From: Flaccisagitta enflata
Lineage: Eukaryota; Chaetognatha; Sagittoidea; Aphragmophora
DNA: 64,000 nt
NCBI GenBank assembly: GCA_965153355.1
Contig: OZ231126.1
Coordinates: 3,596,001 to 3,660,000 of the forward strand
Reading direction: 5' to 3'
The translations under genes were made by a program, and so were the position numbers. Of this stretch, positions 29,281 through 43,070 are shown piece by piece; within the stretch, counting starts at the first letter, position 1, and the number at the start of each line of letters is the position of its first letter. The notes beneath the pieces are model-generated. The model saw only the letters and a program-made list of their open reading frames with translations. It was not told where the DNA came from and did not search any database.

Positions 29281-30554
29281 AGTCGCGTGCACGCGACTCT
29301 ACAACCCGCTCCGTCGGTCCGTCGGTCGGTCGGTCCGTCCGTAACACTTTGCTTTTTTTGTCGTTTTTTTGTCATTTTGGGTTGTCTGGAGTTATTTTGA
29401 ATCATTTTTTTGGTGTTTATGAGAATTATTGGTTGTTTTTGGTCATTTTTTATCATTTTTGGTCATTTTTGGTCATTTTGGTCATTTTGGTCATTTTGGT
29501 CATTTTGGTCATTTTTGGTCTTTTTTGATCATTTTTAGTCGTTTTTGGTCATTTTTGGTCATTTTTGGTCATTTTTGGTTATTTTTGGTCATTTTTGGTC
29601 ATTTCGGTCAAGGTTTCGGTCTGCTGGTTTAAGTCTGCTGGTTTAAGTCTGCTGGTTTAAGTCTGCTGGTTTAAGTCTGCTGGTTTAAGTCTGCCGGTCT
29701 AAGTCTGCTGGTTTAAGTCTGCTGGTTTAAGTCTGCTGGTTTAAGTCTGCTGGTTTACGTCTGCTGGTTTACGTCTGCTGGTTTAGGTCTGCTGGTTTAA
29801 GTCTGCTGGTTAAAGTCTGCTGGTTTAAGTCTGCTGGTTTAAGTCTGCTGGTTTAAGTCTGCTGGTTTAAGTTGGCTGGTTTAAGTCTGCTGGTTTACGT
29901 CTGCTGGTTTAAGTCTGCTGGTTTAAGTCTGCTGGTTTAGGTCTGCTGGTTTAGGTCTGCTGGTTTAAGTCTGCTGGTTTAAGTCTGCTGGTTTAAGTCT
30001 GCTAGTTCAAGTCTGCTGGTTTAAGTCTGCTGGTTTAACTCTGCTGGTTTAACTCTGCTGGTTTAAGTCTGCTGGTTTGGGTCTGGTTTGGGTCTGGTTT
30101 AAGTCTGGTTTAAGTCTGGTTTAAGTCTGGTTTAAGTCTGGTTTAAGTCTGGTTTAAGTACGGTTTTAGTCTGGTTTAAGTCTGGTTTAAGTCTGGTTTG
30201 AGTCTGGTTTGAGTCTGGTTAGAGTCTGGTTTGAGTCTGGTTAAAGTCTGGATTGAGTCTGGCTTGAGTCTGGTTTAAGTCTGATTAATGTCTGGTTTAA
30301 GTCTGGTTCATGTCTGATTTATGTCTGGTTTAGGTCTGGTTTAGGTCTGGTTACGGTCTGGTTTTGGTCTGGTTTAATTCTGGTTTGATCCTGGTTTGAG
30401 TCTGGTTTGAGTCTGGTTTGAGTTTGGTTTGAGTCTGGGTTGAGTCTGGTTTGGGTCTGGTGTAAGTCTGATTTTCAATAAAAAGATACAATAAGGAGTC
30501 AGGTCAGTTCAGTTATTTTTGTCCTGCACGCGACTTATAGGTGTTGGCCTTGTT
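29281..30554 (-). mobile_element. E element copy 1 (HINE-like)
   Basis: A 1274 bp copy. On the minus strand: AACAAGGCCAACACC with subterminal GTCGCGTGC, a GTCTGGTTTAAG array (30076-30470), a TCTGCTGGTTTAAG array (29620-30075), a GGTCATTTTT array (29440-29608), a microsatellite, and the palindromic hairpin at 29281. It splits the A-A junction: AAACAGTTTTT on one side, TTAAAAAAATTCATG on the other. Confidence 0.9.
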
Positions 30555-32031
30555 TTAAAAAAATTCATGTCACCTTGCCCCTTATATGGGTGTAAACCAG
30601 CAGAAATCCCAATTTTCCCACTTCAAAAGGATATCACTGTAGCCCAACTAGGAAATCCAATGAGATGTAAAAATTCAAGCTGCTGACTGCTCAAACATTG
30701 TTCTTTCACTGAACCTTGTCAAATTTGTTCAATCTTTCCATTAACGCCTTCATTTCGACCCAGAAAGTTCACACATACTGAATAACAACCCTCACACCAA
30801 AGCTAAAATCTTGCCTCACAACAATTGCAGGCCCCAAATCTTTTTAACACTATCAACAGAATGGCCACAGACAGCAACTCTTTGAGTTTAAAGGAATTCC
30901 ACGCGGCCAAAGTAGAGCAATCTCATTTTATATGTTAAAATCGATAAAAATCAATGTTTTTGCATACTACTGACGTCTCAGAAGTAACGCTCTAGTCCAT
31001 GTCCAAATCTGTTTTTGAGCGGGGCCATTTGTTTTAAACCTAAGAGAGGGAGTCACTAAAGCTGTTTCAACATGATCTAAGATGTTGAGCGCAACGAATA
31101 TAGGAAAAAGAGCAATGATAACTGAGACGTAGGGAAAGGCCTTAGTTTGTTGGGGGCTTTCACTCTTTAAACAGTGTTGAGTAGTTGACTTTATGTCAAA
31201 AAATGGGAAAAAATGTCATTTTTCAAAACAATATTTCAATTTCTATCATAATCAAGCTATAAATCAAAATAAAATACCTTTAAACAGTTTTTAAAAAAAA
31301 AATTCATGTCACCTTGCCCCTTATATGGGTGTAAACCAGCAGAAATCCCAATTTTCACACTTCAAAAGGATATCACTGTAGCCCAACAAGGAAATCCAAT
31401 GAGATGTAAAAATTCAAGCTGCTGAATGCTCAAACATTGTTCTTTCACTGAACCTTGTCAAATTTCTTCAATCTTTCCATTAACGCCTTCATTTGGACCC
31501 AGAAAGTTCACACATACTGAATAACAACCCTCACACCAAAGCTAAAATCTTGCCTCACAACAATTGCAGGCCCCAAATCTTTTTAACACTATCAATAGAA
31601 TGGCCAGAGACAGCAACTCTATGAGTTTAAAGGAATTCCACGCGGCCAAAGTAGAGCAATCTCATTTTATATGTTAAAATCGATAAAAATCAATGTTTTT
31701 GCATACTACTGACGTCTCAGAAATGACGCTCTAGTCCCTGTCCAAATCTGTTTTTGAGCGGGGCCATTTGTTTGAAACCTAAGAGAGGGAGTCACTACAG
31801 CTGTTTCAACATGATCTAAGATGTTGAGCGCAACGAATATAGGAAAAAGAGCAATGATAACTGAGACGTGGGGAAAGGCCTTAGTTTGTTGGGGGCTTTC
31901 ACTCTTTAAACAGTGTTGAGTAGTAGACTTTATGTCAAAAAATGGAGAAAAATGTCATTTTTCAAAACAATATTTCAATTTCTATCATAATCAAGCAATA
32001 AATCAAAATAAAATACCTTTAAACAGTTTTT

Positions 32032-33314
32032 AGTCGCGTGCACGCGACTCTACAACCCGCTCCGTCGGTCCGTCGGTCGGTCGGTCCGTCCGTAACACTT
32101 TGCTTTTTTTGTCGTTTTTTTGTCATTTTGGGTTGTCTGGAGTTATTTTGAATCATTTTTTTGGTGTTTATGAGAATTATTGGTTGTTTTTGGTCATTTT
32201 TTATCATTTTTGGTCATTTTTGGTCATTTTGGTCATTTTGGTCATTTTGGTCATTTTGGTCATTTTGGTCATTTTTGGTCTTTTTTGATCATTTTTAGTC
32301 GTTTTTGGTCATTTTTGGTCATTTTTGGTCATTTTTGGTTATTTTTGGTCATTTTTGGTCATTTCGGTCAAGGTTTCGGTCTGCTGGTTTAAGTCTGCTG
32401 GTTTAAGTCTGCTGGTTTAAGTCTGCTGGTTTAAGTCTGCTGGTTTAAGTCTGCCGGTCTAAGTCTGCTGGTTTAAGTCTGCTGGTTTAAGTCTGCTGGT
32501 TTACGTCTGCTGGTTTACGTCTGCTGGTTTAGGTCTGCTGGTTTAAGTCTGCTGGTTTAAGTCTGCTGGTTTAAGTCTGCTGGTTTAAGTCTGCTGGTTT
32601 AAGTCTGCTGGTTTAAGTTGGCTGGTTTACGTCTGCTGGTTTACGTCTGCTGGTTTAAGTCTGCTGGTTTAAGTCTGCTGGTTTAGGTCTGCTGGTTTAG
32701 GTCTGCTGGTTTAAGTCTGCTGGTTTAAGTCTGCTGGTTTAAGTCTGCTGGTTTAAGTCTGCTGGTTTAAGTCTGCTGGTTTAAGTCTGCTGGTTTAACT
32801 CTGCTGGTTTAAGTCTGCTGGTTTAAGTCTGCTGGTTTGGGTCTGGTTTGGGTCTGGTTTAAGTCTGGTTTAAGTCTGGTTTAAGTCTGGTTTAAGTCTG
32901 GTTTAAGTCTGGTTTAAGTACGGTTTTAGTCTGGTTTAAGTCTGGTTTAAGTCTGGTTTGAGTCTGGTTTGAGTCTGGTTAGAGTCTGGTTTGAGTCTGG
33001 TTAAAGTCTGGATTGAGTCTGGCTTGAGTCTGGTTTAAGTCTGATTAATGTCTGGTTTAAGTCTGGTTCATGTCTGATTTATGTCTGGTTTAGGTCTGGT
33101 TTAGGTCTGGTTACGGTCTGGTTTTGGTCTGGTTTAATTCTGGTTTGATCCTGGTTTGAGTCTGGTTTGAGTCTGGTTTGAGTTTGGTTTGAGTCTGGGT
33201 TGAGTCTGGTTTGGGTCTGGTGTAAGTCTGATTTTCAATAAAAAGATACAATAAGGAGTCAGGTCAGTTCAGTTATTTTTGTCCTGCACGCGACTTATAG
33301 GTGTTGGCCTTGTT
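32032..33314 (-). mobile_element. E element copy 2
   Basis: A 1283 bp copy with intact ends. Its hairpin half is essentially identical to copy 1, and it differs in the number and order of 14 bp units. Confidence 0.9.
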
Positions 33315-34792
33315 TTAAAAAAAATTCATGTCACCTTGCCCCTTATATGGGTGTAAACCAGCAGAAATCCCAATTTTCCCACTTCAAAAGGATATCACTG
33401 TAGCCCAACTAGGAAATCCAATGAGATGTAAAAATTCAAGCTGCTGACTACTCAAACATTGTTCTTTCACTGAACCTTGTCAAATTTGTTCAATCTTTCC
33501 ATTAACGCCTTCATTTGGACCCAGAAAGTTCACACATACTGAATAACAACCCTCACACCAAAGCTAAAATCTTGCCTCACAACAATTGCAGGCCCCAAAT
33601 CTTTTTAACACTATCAATAGAATGGCCAGAGACAGCAACTCTATGAGTTTAAAGGAATTCCACGCGGCCAAAGTAGAGCAATCTCATTTTATATGTTAAA
33701 ATCGATAAAAATCAATGTTTTTGCATACTACTGACGTCTCAGAAATGACGCTCTAGTCCCTGTCCAAATCTGTTTTTGAGCGGGGCCATTTGTTTTAAAC
33801 CTAAGAGAGGGAGTCACTACAGCTGTTTCAACATGATCTAAGATGTTGAGCGCAACGAATATAGGAAAAAGAGCAATGATAACTGAGACGTAGGGAAAGG
33901 CCTTAGTTTGTTGGGGGCTTTCACTCTTTAAACAGTGTTGAGTAGTAGACTTTATGTCAAAAAATGGGAAAAAATGTCATTTTTCAAAACAATATTTCAA
34001 TTTCTATCATAATCAAGCAATAAATCAAAATAAAATACCTTTAAACAGTTTTTTTAAAAAAAATTCATGTCACCTTGCCCCTTATATGGGTGTAAACCAG
34101 CAGAAATCCCAATTTTCACACTTCAAAAGGATATCACTGTAGCCCAACTAGGAAATCCAATGAGATGTAAAAATTCAAGCTGCTGAATGCTCAAACATTG
34201 TTCTTTCACTGAACCTTGTCAAATTTCTTCAATCTTTCCATTAACGCCTTCATTTAGACCCAGAAAGTTCACACATACTGAATAACAACCCTCACACCAA
34301 AGCTAAAATCTTGCCTCACAACAATTGCAGGCCCCAAATCTTTTTAACACTATCAATAGAATGGCCAGAGACAGCAACTCTATGAGTTTAAAGGAATTCC
34401 ACGCGGCCAAAGTAGAGCAATCTCATTTTATATGTTAAAATCGATAAAAATCAATGTTTTTGCATACTACTGACGTCTCAGAAATGACGCTCTAGTCCAT
34501 GTCCAAATCTGTTTTTGAGCGGGGCCATTTGTTTGAAACCTAAGAGAGGGAGTCACTACAGCTGTTTCAACATGATCTAAGATGTTGAGCGCAACGAATA
34601 TAGGAAAAAGAGCAATGATAACTGAGACGTGGGGAAAGGCCTTAGTTTGTTGGGGGCTTTCACTCTTTAAACAGTGTTGAGTAGTAGACTTTATGTCAAA
34701 AAATGGAGAAAAATGTCATTTTTCAAAACAATATTTCAATTTCTATCATAATCAAGCAATAAATCAAAATAAAATACCTTTAAACAGTTTTT

Positions 34793-36061
34793 AGTCGCGT
34801 GCACGCGACTTCACAACCCGTCGGTCCGTCGGTCGGTCGGTCCGTCCGTAACACTTTGCTTTTTTGTCGTTTTTGTCATTTTGGGTTGTCTGGAGTTATT
34901 TTGAATCATTTTTTGGTTTTATGAGAATTATTGGTTGTTTTTGGTCATTTTTTATCATTTTTGGTCATTTTTGGTCATTTTGGTCATTTTGGTCATTTTG
35001 GTCATTTTGGTCATTTTGGTCATTTTTGGTCTTTTTTGATCATTTTTAGTCGTTTTTGGTCATTTTTGGTCATTTTTGGTCATTTTTGGTTATTTTTGGT
35101 CATTTTTGGTCATTTCGGTCAAGGTTTCGGTCTGCTGGTTTAAGTCTGCTGGTTTAAGTCTGCTGGTTTAAGTCTGCTGGTTTAAGTCTGCCGGTCTAAG
35201 TCTGCTGGTTTAAGTCTGCTGGTTTAAGTCTGCTGGTTTAAGTCTGCTGGTTTACGTCTGCTGGTTTACGTCTGCTGGTTTAGGTCTGCTGGTTTAAGTC
35301 TGCTGGTTAAAGTCTGCTGGTTTAAGTCTGCTGGTTTAAGTCTGCTGGTTTAAGTCTGCTGGTTTGTTGGCTGGTTTACGCCTGCTGGTTTACTCGCTGG
35401 TTTAAGTCTGCTGGTTTAAGTCTGCTGGTTTAGGTCTGCTGGTTTAGGTCTGCTGGTTTAAGTCTGCTGGTTTAAGTCTGCTGGTTTAAGTCTGCTGGTT
35501 TAAGTCTGCTGGTTTAAGTCTGCTGGTTTAAGTCTGCTGGTTTAAGTCTGCTGGTTTAAGTCTGCTGGTTTAAGTCTGCTGGTTTGGGTCTGGTTTGGGT
35601 CTGGTTTAAGTCTGGTTTAAGTCTGGTTTAAGTCTGGTTTAAGTCTGGTTTAAGTCTGGTTTAAGTCTGGTTTAAGTCTGGTTTAAGTCTGGTTTAAGTC
35701 TGGTTTGAGTCTGGTTTGAGTCTGGTTTGAGTCTGGTTTGAGTCTGGTTAAAGTCTGGATTGAGTCTGGCTTGAGTCTGGTTTAAGTCTGGTTAATGTCT
35801 GGTTTAAGTCTGGTTCATGTCTGATTTATGTCTGGTTTAGGTCTGGTTTAGGTCTGGTTACGGTCTGGTTTTGGTCTGGTTTAATTCTGGTTTGATCCTG
35901 GTTTGAGTCTGGTTTGAGTCTGGTTTGAGTTTGGTTTGAGTCTGGGTTGAGTCTGGTTTGGGTCTGGTGTAAGTCTGATTTTCAATAAAAAGATACAATA
36001 AGGAGTCAGGTCAGTTCAGTTATTTTTGTCCTGCACGCGACTTATAGGTGTTGGCCTTGTT
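34793..36061 (-). mobile_element. E element copy 3
   Basis: A 1269 bp copy with intact ends but several small deletions, for example CACAACCCGTCGG at the hairpin side and GGTTTGTTGGCTGG near 35363. These resemble consensus errors. Confidence 0.85.
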
Positions 36062-36721
36062 TTAAAAAAATTCATGTCACCTTGCCCCTTATATGGGTGT
36101 AAACCAGCAGAAATCCCAATTTTCCCACTTCAAAAGGATATCACTGTAGCCCAACTAGGAAATCCAATGAGATGTAAAAATTCAAGCTGCTGACTGCTCA
36201 AACATTGTTCTTTCACTGAACCTTGTCAAATTTGTTCAATCTTTCCATTAACGCCTTCATTTCGACCCAGAAAGTTCACACATACTGAATAACAACCCTC
36301 ACACCAAAGCTAAAATCTTGCCTCACAACAATTGCAGGCCCCAAATCTTTTTAACACTATCAATAGAATGGCCAGAGACAGCAACTCTATGAGTTTAAAG
36401 GAATTCCACGCGGCCAAAGTAGAGCAATCTCATTTTATATGTTAAAATCGATAAAAATCAATGTTTTTGCATACTACTAACGTTTCAGAAATGACGCTCT
36501 AGTCCCTGTCCAAATCTGTTTTTGAGCGGGGCCATTTGTTTTAAACCTAAGAGAGGGAGTCACTACAGCTGTTTCAACATGATCTAAGATGTTGAGCGCA
36601 ACGAATATAGGAAAAAGAGCAATGATAACTGAGACGTAGGGAAAGGCCTTAGTTTGTTGGGGGCTTTCACTCTTTAAACAGTGTTGAGTAGTAGACTTTA
36701 TGTCAAAAAATGGAGAAAAAT

Positions 36722-37100
36722 GTCATTCAAAAAATTTCATTTTTCAAAACAATCATTTCAATTTCTATCATAATCACTGCAATAAATCAAAATAAAATAC
36801 CTTTAAACAGTTTTTTTTAAAAAATTCATGTCATTTTGCATATGCGTTACATTCAATTTTGCACATGGTTACGTTAAGGAAATAGAATCGAGTTTATTTA
36901 CTGGATATCTGCCGGTTAACGACAAGCTTGGTCATCTGGACTTAAATGCTTCAACTTCCGGTCAAAGTTCCGTCTGCTGCTTAAGTCTGCCTTTTAAGTC
37001 TCCAAGTTTAAGTCCTGATCAACAAATCTGGTTTAACTGCTGGAAAAGTCTCAAGGTCTCCCTTGCTGGTTTCTCTGCTGCTTTCTTTGGTTTCTTTTTT
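36722..37100. other. anomalous segment replacing an A monomer and the start of an E element
   Basis: 36728-36775 carries small insertions unlike any other A copy (TTCAAAAAATTTCA, AACAATCATTTC, AATCACTGCAATA). From 36836 the sequence leaves the array for about 260 bp that contains scattered E-like words (CGTCTGCTGCTTAAGTCTGC, CTTTTAAGTCTCC). It re-enters a normal GTCTGGTTTAAG array near 37115. About 1.2 kb of the expected unit is missing. It is best read as a collapsed or poorly polished assembly patch. Confidence 0.7.
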
Positions 37101-37571
37101 CTTTTTCTTTCTCGTTTAAGTCTGGTTTAAGTCTGGTTTAAGTATGGTTTAAGTCTGGTTTAGGTCTGGTTTAAGTACGGTTTTAGTCTGGTTTAAGTCT
37201 GGTTTAAGTCTGGTTTGAGTCTGGTTTGAGTCTGGTTAGAGTCTGGTTTGAGTCTGGTTAAAGTCTGGATTGAGTCTGGCTTGAGTCTGGTTTAAGTCTG
37301 ATTAATGTCTGGTTTAAGTCTGGTTCATGTCTGATTTATGTCTGGTTTAGGTCTGGTTTAGGTCTGGTTACGGTCTGGTTTTGGTCTGGTTTAATTCTGG
37401 TTTGATCCTGGTTTGAGTCTGGTTTGAGTCTGGTTTGAGTTTGGTTTGAGTCTGGGTTGAGTCTGGTTTGGGTCTGGTGTAAGTCTGATTTTCAATAAAA
37501 AGATACAATAAGGAGTCAGGTCAGTTCAGTTATTTTTGTCCTGCACGCGACTTATAGGTGTTGGCCTTGTT
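37101..37571 (-). mobile_element. E element copy 4, left-end half only
   Basis: Only the 12 bp array and the AACAAGGCC end are present. The hairpin, the GGTCATTTTT array and the 14 bp array are missing, probably through misassembly. Confidence 0.75.
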
Positions 37572-39047
37572 TTAAAAAAATTCATGTCACCTTGCCCCTT
37601 ATATGGGTGTAAACCAGCAGAAATCCCAATTTTCCCACTTCAAAAGGATATCACTGTAGCCCAACTAGGAAATCCAATGAGATGTAAAAATTCAAGCTGC
37701 TGACTGCTCAAACATTGTTCTTTCACTGAACCTTGTCAAATTTGTTCAATCTTTCCATTAACGCCTTCATTTCGACCCAGAAAGTTCACACATACTGAAT
37801 AACAACCCTCACACCAAAGCTAAAATCTTGCCTCACAACAATTGCAGGCCCCAAATCTTTTTAACACTATCAACAGAATGGCCACAGACAGCAACTCTTT
37901 GAGTTTAAAGGAATTCCACGCGGCCAAAGTAGAGCAATCTCATTTTATATGTTAAAATCGATAAAAATCAATGTTTTTGCATACTACTGACGTCTCAGAA
38001 ATGACGCTCTAGTCCCTGTCCAAATCTGTTTTTGAGCGGGGCCATTTGTTTGAAACCTAAGAGAGGGAGTCACTAAAGCTGTTTCAACATGATCTAAGAT
38101 GTTGAGCGCAACGAATATAGGAAAAAGAGCAATGATAACTGAGACGTAGGGAAAGGCCTTAGTTTGTTGGGGGCTTTCACTCTTTAAACAGTGTTGAGTA
38201 GTTGACTTTATGTCAAAAAATGGGAAAAAATGTCATTTTTCAAAACAATATTTCAATTTCTATCATAATCAAGCTATAAATCAAAATAAAATACCTTTAA
38301 ACAGTTTTTAAAAAAAATATCATGTCACCTTGCCCCTTATATGGGTGTAAACCAGCAGAAATCCCAATTTTCACACTTCAAAAGGATATCACTGTAGCCC
38401 AACTAGGAAATCCAATGAGATGTAAAAATTCAAGCTGCTGACTGCTCAAACATTGTTCTTTCACTGAACCTTGTCAAATTTGTTCAATCTTTCCATTAAC
38501 GCCTTCATTTCGACCCAGAAAGTTCACACATACTGAATAACAACCCTCACACCAAAGCTAAAATCTTGCCTCACAACAATTGCAGGCCCCAAATCTTTTT
38601 AACACTATCAACAGAATGGCCACAGACAGCAACTCTTTGAGTTTAAAGGAATTCCACGCGGCCAAAGTAGAGCAATCTCATTTTATATGTTAAAATCGAT
38701 AAAAATCAATGTTTTTGCATACTACTGACGTCTCAGAAATGACGCTCTAGTCCCTGTCCAAATCTGTTTTTGAGCGGGGCCATTTGTTTGAAACCTAAGA
38801 GAGGGAGTCACTACAGCTGTTTCAACATGATCTAAGATGTTGAGCGCAACGAATATAGGAAAAAGAGCAATGATAACTGAGACGTGGGGAAAGGCCTTAG
38901 TTTGTTGGGGGCTTTCACTCTTTAAACAGTGTTGAGTAGTAGACTTTATGTCAAAAAATGGAGAAAAATGTCATTTTTCAAAACAATATTTCAATTTCTA
39001 TCATAATCAAGCAATAAATCAAAATAAAATACCTTTAAACAGTTTTT

Positions 39048-40319
39048 AGTCGCGTGCACGCGACTCTACAACCCGCTCCGTCGGTCCGTCGGTCGTCGGT
39101 CCGTCCGTAACACTTTGCTTTTTGTCGTTTTTTGTCATTTTGGGTTGTCTGGAGTTATTTTGAATCATTTTTTTGGTGTTTTTGAGAATTATTGGTTGTT
39201 TTTGGTCATTTTTTATCATTTTTGGTCATTTTGGTCATTTTGGTCATTTTGGTCATTTTGGTCATTTTGGTCATTTTTGGTCATTTTGGTCATTTTTGGT
39301 CATTTTTGATCATTTTTGGTCATTTTTGGTCATTTTTGGTCATTTTTGGTTATTTTTGGTCATTTTTGGTCATTTGGTCAAGGTTTCGGTCTGCTGGTTT
39401 AAGTCTGCTGGTTTAAGTCTGCTGGTTTAAGTCTGCTGGTTTAAGTCTGCCGGTCTTAAGCTGGTTTAAGTCTGCTGGTTTAAGTCTGCTGGTTTAAGTC
39501 TGGTTTTAAGTCTGCTGGTTTAAGTCTGCTGGTTTAAGTCTGCTGGTTTAAGTCTGCTGGTTTAAGTCTGCTGGTTTAAGTCTGCTGGTTTAAGTCTGCT
39601 GGTTTAAGTCTGCTGGTTTAAGTCTGCTGGTTTAAGTCTGCTGGTTTAAGTCTGCTGGTTTAAGTCTGCTGGTTTAAGTCTGCTGGTTTAGGTCTGCTGG
39701 TTTAGGTCTGCTGGTTTAAGTCTGCTGGTTTAAGTCTGCTGGTTTAAGTCTGCTGGTTTAAGTCTGCTGGTTTAAGTCTGCTGGTTTAAGTCTGCTGGTT
39801 TAAGTCTGCTGGTTTAAGTCTGCTGGTTTAAGTCTGCTGGTTTGGGTCTGGTTTGGGTCTGGTTTAAGTCTGGTTTAAGTCTGGTTTAAGTCTGGTTTAA
39901 GTCTGGTTTAAGTCTGGTTTAAGTACGGTTTTAGTCTGGTTTAAGTCTGGTTTAAGTCTGGTTTGAGTCTGGTTTGAGTCTGGTTTGAGTCTGGTTTGAG
40001 TCTGGTTTAAGTCTGGATTGAGTCTGGCTTGAGTCTGGTTTAAGTCTGGTTTAAGTCTGGTTTAAGTCTGGTTTATGTCTGGTTTATGTCTGGTTTAGGT
40101 CTGGTTTATGTCTGGTTTCGGTCTGGTTTTGGTCTGGTTTAGGTCTGGTTTGATTCTGGTTTGAGTCTGGTTTGAGTCTGGTTTGAGTCTGGTTTGAGTC
40201 TGGTTTGAGTCTGGTTTGGGTCTGGTTTAAGTCTGATTTTCAATAAAAAGATACAATAAGGAGTCAGGTCAGTTCAGTTATTTTTGTCCTGCACGCGACT
40301 TATAGGTGTTGGCCTTGTT
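39048..40319 (-). mobile_element. E element copy 5
   Basis: A 1272 bp copy with intact ends. Its arrays are more uniform than the others: the usual TTTACG, TTAAAG and GTTGGC variants are replaced by the plain unit. This is consistent with gene conversion or over-smoothed consensus. Confidence 0.85.
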
Positions 40320-41796
40320 TTAAAAAAATTCATGTCACCTTGCCCCTTATATGGGTGTAAACCAGCAGAAATCCCAATTTTCCCACTTCAAAAGGATATC
40401 ACTGTAGCCCAACTAGGAAATCCAATGAGATGTAAAAATTCAAGCTGCTGACTGCTCAAACATTGTTCTTTCACTGAACCTTGTCAAATTTGTTCAATCT
40501 TTCCATTAACGCCTTCATTTCGACCCAGAAAGTTCACACATACTGAATAACAACCCTCACACCAAAGCTAAAATCTTGCCTCACAACAATTGCAGGCCCC
40601 AAATCTTTTTAACACTATCAACAGAATGGCCACAGACAGCAACTCTTTGAGTTTAAAGGAATTCCACGCGGCCAAAGTAGAGCAATCTCATTTTATATGT
40701 TAAAATCGATAAAAATCAATGTTTTTGCATACTACTGACGTCTCAGAAATGACGCTCTAGTCCCTGTCCAAATCTGTTTTTGAGCGGGGCCATTTGTTTT
40801 AAACCTAAGAGAGGGAGTCACTAAAGCTGTTTCAACATGATCTAAGATGTTGAGCGCAACGAATATAGGAAAAAGAGCAATGATAACTGAGACGTAGGGA
40901 AAGGCCTTAGTTTGTTGGGGGCTTTCACTCTTTAAACAGTGTTGAGTAGTAGACTTTATGTCAAAAAATGGAGAAAAATGTCATTTTTCAAAACAATATT
41001 TCAATTTCTATCATAATCAAGCAATAAATCAAAATAAAATACCTTTAAACAGTTTTTTTAAAAAAAATTCATGTCACCTTGCCCCTTATATGGGTGTAAA
41101 CCAGCAGAAATCCCAATTTTCACACTTCAAAAGGATATCACTGTAGCCCAACAAGGAAATCCAATGAGATGTAAAAATTCAAGCTGCTGACTGCTCAAAC
41201 ATTGTTCTTTCACTGAACCTTGTCAAATTTGTTCAATCTTTCCATTAACGCCTTCATTTCGACCCAGAAAGTTCACACATACTGAATAACAACCCTCACA
41301 CCAAAGCTAAAATCTTGCCTCACAACAATTGCAGGCCCCAAATCTTTTTAACACTATCAACAGAATGGCCACAGACAGCAACTCTTTGAGTTTAAAGGAA
41401 TTCCACGCGGCCAAAGTAGAGCAATCTCATTTTATATGTTAAAATCGATAAAAATCAATGTTTTTGCATACTACTGACGTCTCAGAAATGACGCTCTAGT
41501 CCCTGTCCAAATCTGTTTTTGAGCGGGGCCATTTGTTTGAAACCTAAGAGAGGGAGTCACTACAGCTGTTTCAACATGATCTAAGATGTTGAGCGCAACG
41601 AATATAGGAAAAAGAGCAATGATAACTGAGACGTGGGGAAAGGCCTTAGTTTGTTGGGGGCTTTCACTCTTTAAACAGTGTTGAGTAGTAGACTTTATGT
41701 CAAAAAATGGAGAAAAATGTCATTTTTCAAAACAATATTTCAATTTCTATCATAATCAAGCAATAAATCAAAATAAAATACCTTTAAACAGTTTTT

Positions 41797-43070
41797 AGTC
41801 GCGTGCACGCGACTCTACAACCATCCGTCGGTCGGTCGGTCGGTCCGTCCGTAACACTTTGCTTTTTGTCGTTTTTGTCGTTTTGGGTTGTCTGGAGTTA
41901 TTTTGAATCATTTTTTGTGTTTATGAGAATTATTGGTTGTTTGGTCATTTTTGGTCATTTTTGGTCATTTTGGTCATTTTGGTCATTTTGGTCATTTTGG
42001 TCATTTTGGTCATTTTTGGTCTTTTTTGATCATTTTTAGTCGTTTTTGGTCATTTTTGGTCATTTTTGGTCATTTTTGGTTATTTTTGGTCATTTTTGGT
42101 CATTTCGGTCAAGGTTTCGGTCTGCTGGTTTAAGTCTGCTGGTTTAAGTCTGCTGGTTTAAGTCTGCTGGTTTAAGTCTGCTGGTTTAAGTCTGCCGGTC
42201 TAAGTCTGCTGGTTTAAGTCTGCTGGTTTAAGTCTGCTGGTTTAAGTCTGCTGGTTTACGTCTGCTGGTTTACGTCTGCTGGTTTAGGTCTGCTGGTTTA
42301 AGTCTGCTGGTTAAAGTCTGCTGGTTTAAGTCTGCTTTTTTAAGTCTGGTTTTTTTTAAGTCTGCTGGTTTATGTTTTTTTGTATGTTTTGGTCATTTAT
42401 GTTTGCTGGTTTAAGTCTGCTGGTTTAAGTCTGCTGGTTTAGGTCTGCTGGTTTAGGTCTGCTGGTTTAAGTCTGCTGGTTTAAGTCTGCTGGTTTAAGT
42501 CTGCTGGTTCAAGTCTGCTGGTTTAAGTCTGCTGGTTTAAGTCTGCTGGTTTAACTCTGCTGGTTTAAGTCTGCTGGTTTAAGTCTGCTGGTTTGGGTCT
42601 GGTTTGGGTCTGGTTTAAGTCTGGTTTAAGTCTGGTTTAAGTCTGGTTTAAGTCTGGTTTAAGTCTGGTTTAAGTACGGTTTTAGTCTGGTTTAAGTCTG
42701 GTTTAAGTCTGGTTTGAGTCTGGTTTGAGTCTGGTTAGAGTCTGGTTTGAGTCTGGTTAAAGTCTGGATTGAGTCTGGCTTGAGTCTGGTTTAAGTCTGA
42801 TTAATGTCTGGTTTAAGTCTGGTTCATGTCTGATTTATGTCTGGTTTAGGTCTGGTTTAGGTCTGGTTACGGTCTGGTTTTGGTCTGGTTTAATTCTGGT
42901 TTGATCCTGGTTTGAGTCTGGTTTGAGTCTGGTTTGAGTTTGGTTTGAGTCTGGGTTGAGTCTGGTTTGGGTCTGGTGTAAGTCTGATTTTCAATAAAAA
43001 GATATAATAAGGAGTCAGGTCAGTTCAGTTATTTTTGTCCTGCACGCGACTTATAGGTGTTGGCCTTGTT
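41797..43070 (-). mobile_element. E element copy 6
   Basis: A 1274 bp copy. The hairpin-side spacer is altered (CTACAACCATCCGTCGG), and 42335-42405 is irregular (T-runs and TTGTATGTTTTGGTCATTTATG inside the 14 bp array), probably a sequence error. Confidence 0.8.

Noticed and set aside
36828-37130. 100-codon frame with apparent hydrophobic segments
   Set aside because: Lies across the anomalous patch and scrambled array words. Not present in any other unit.
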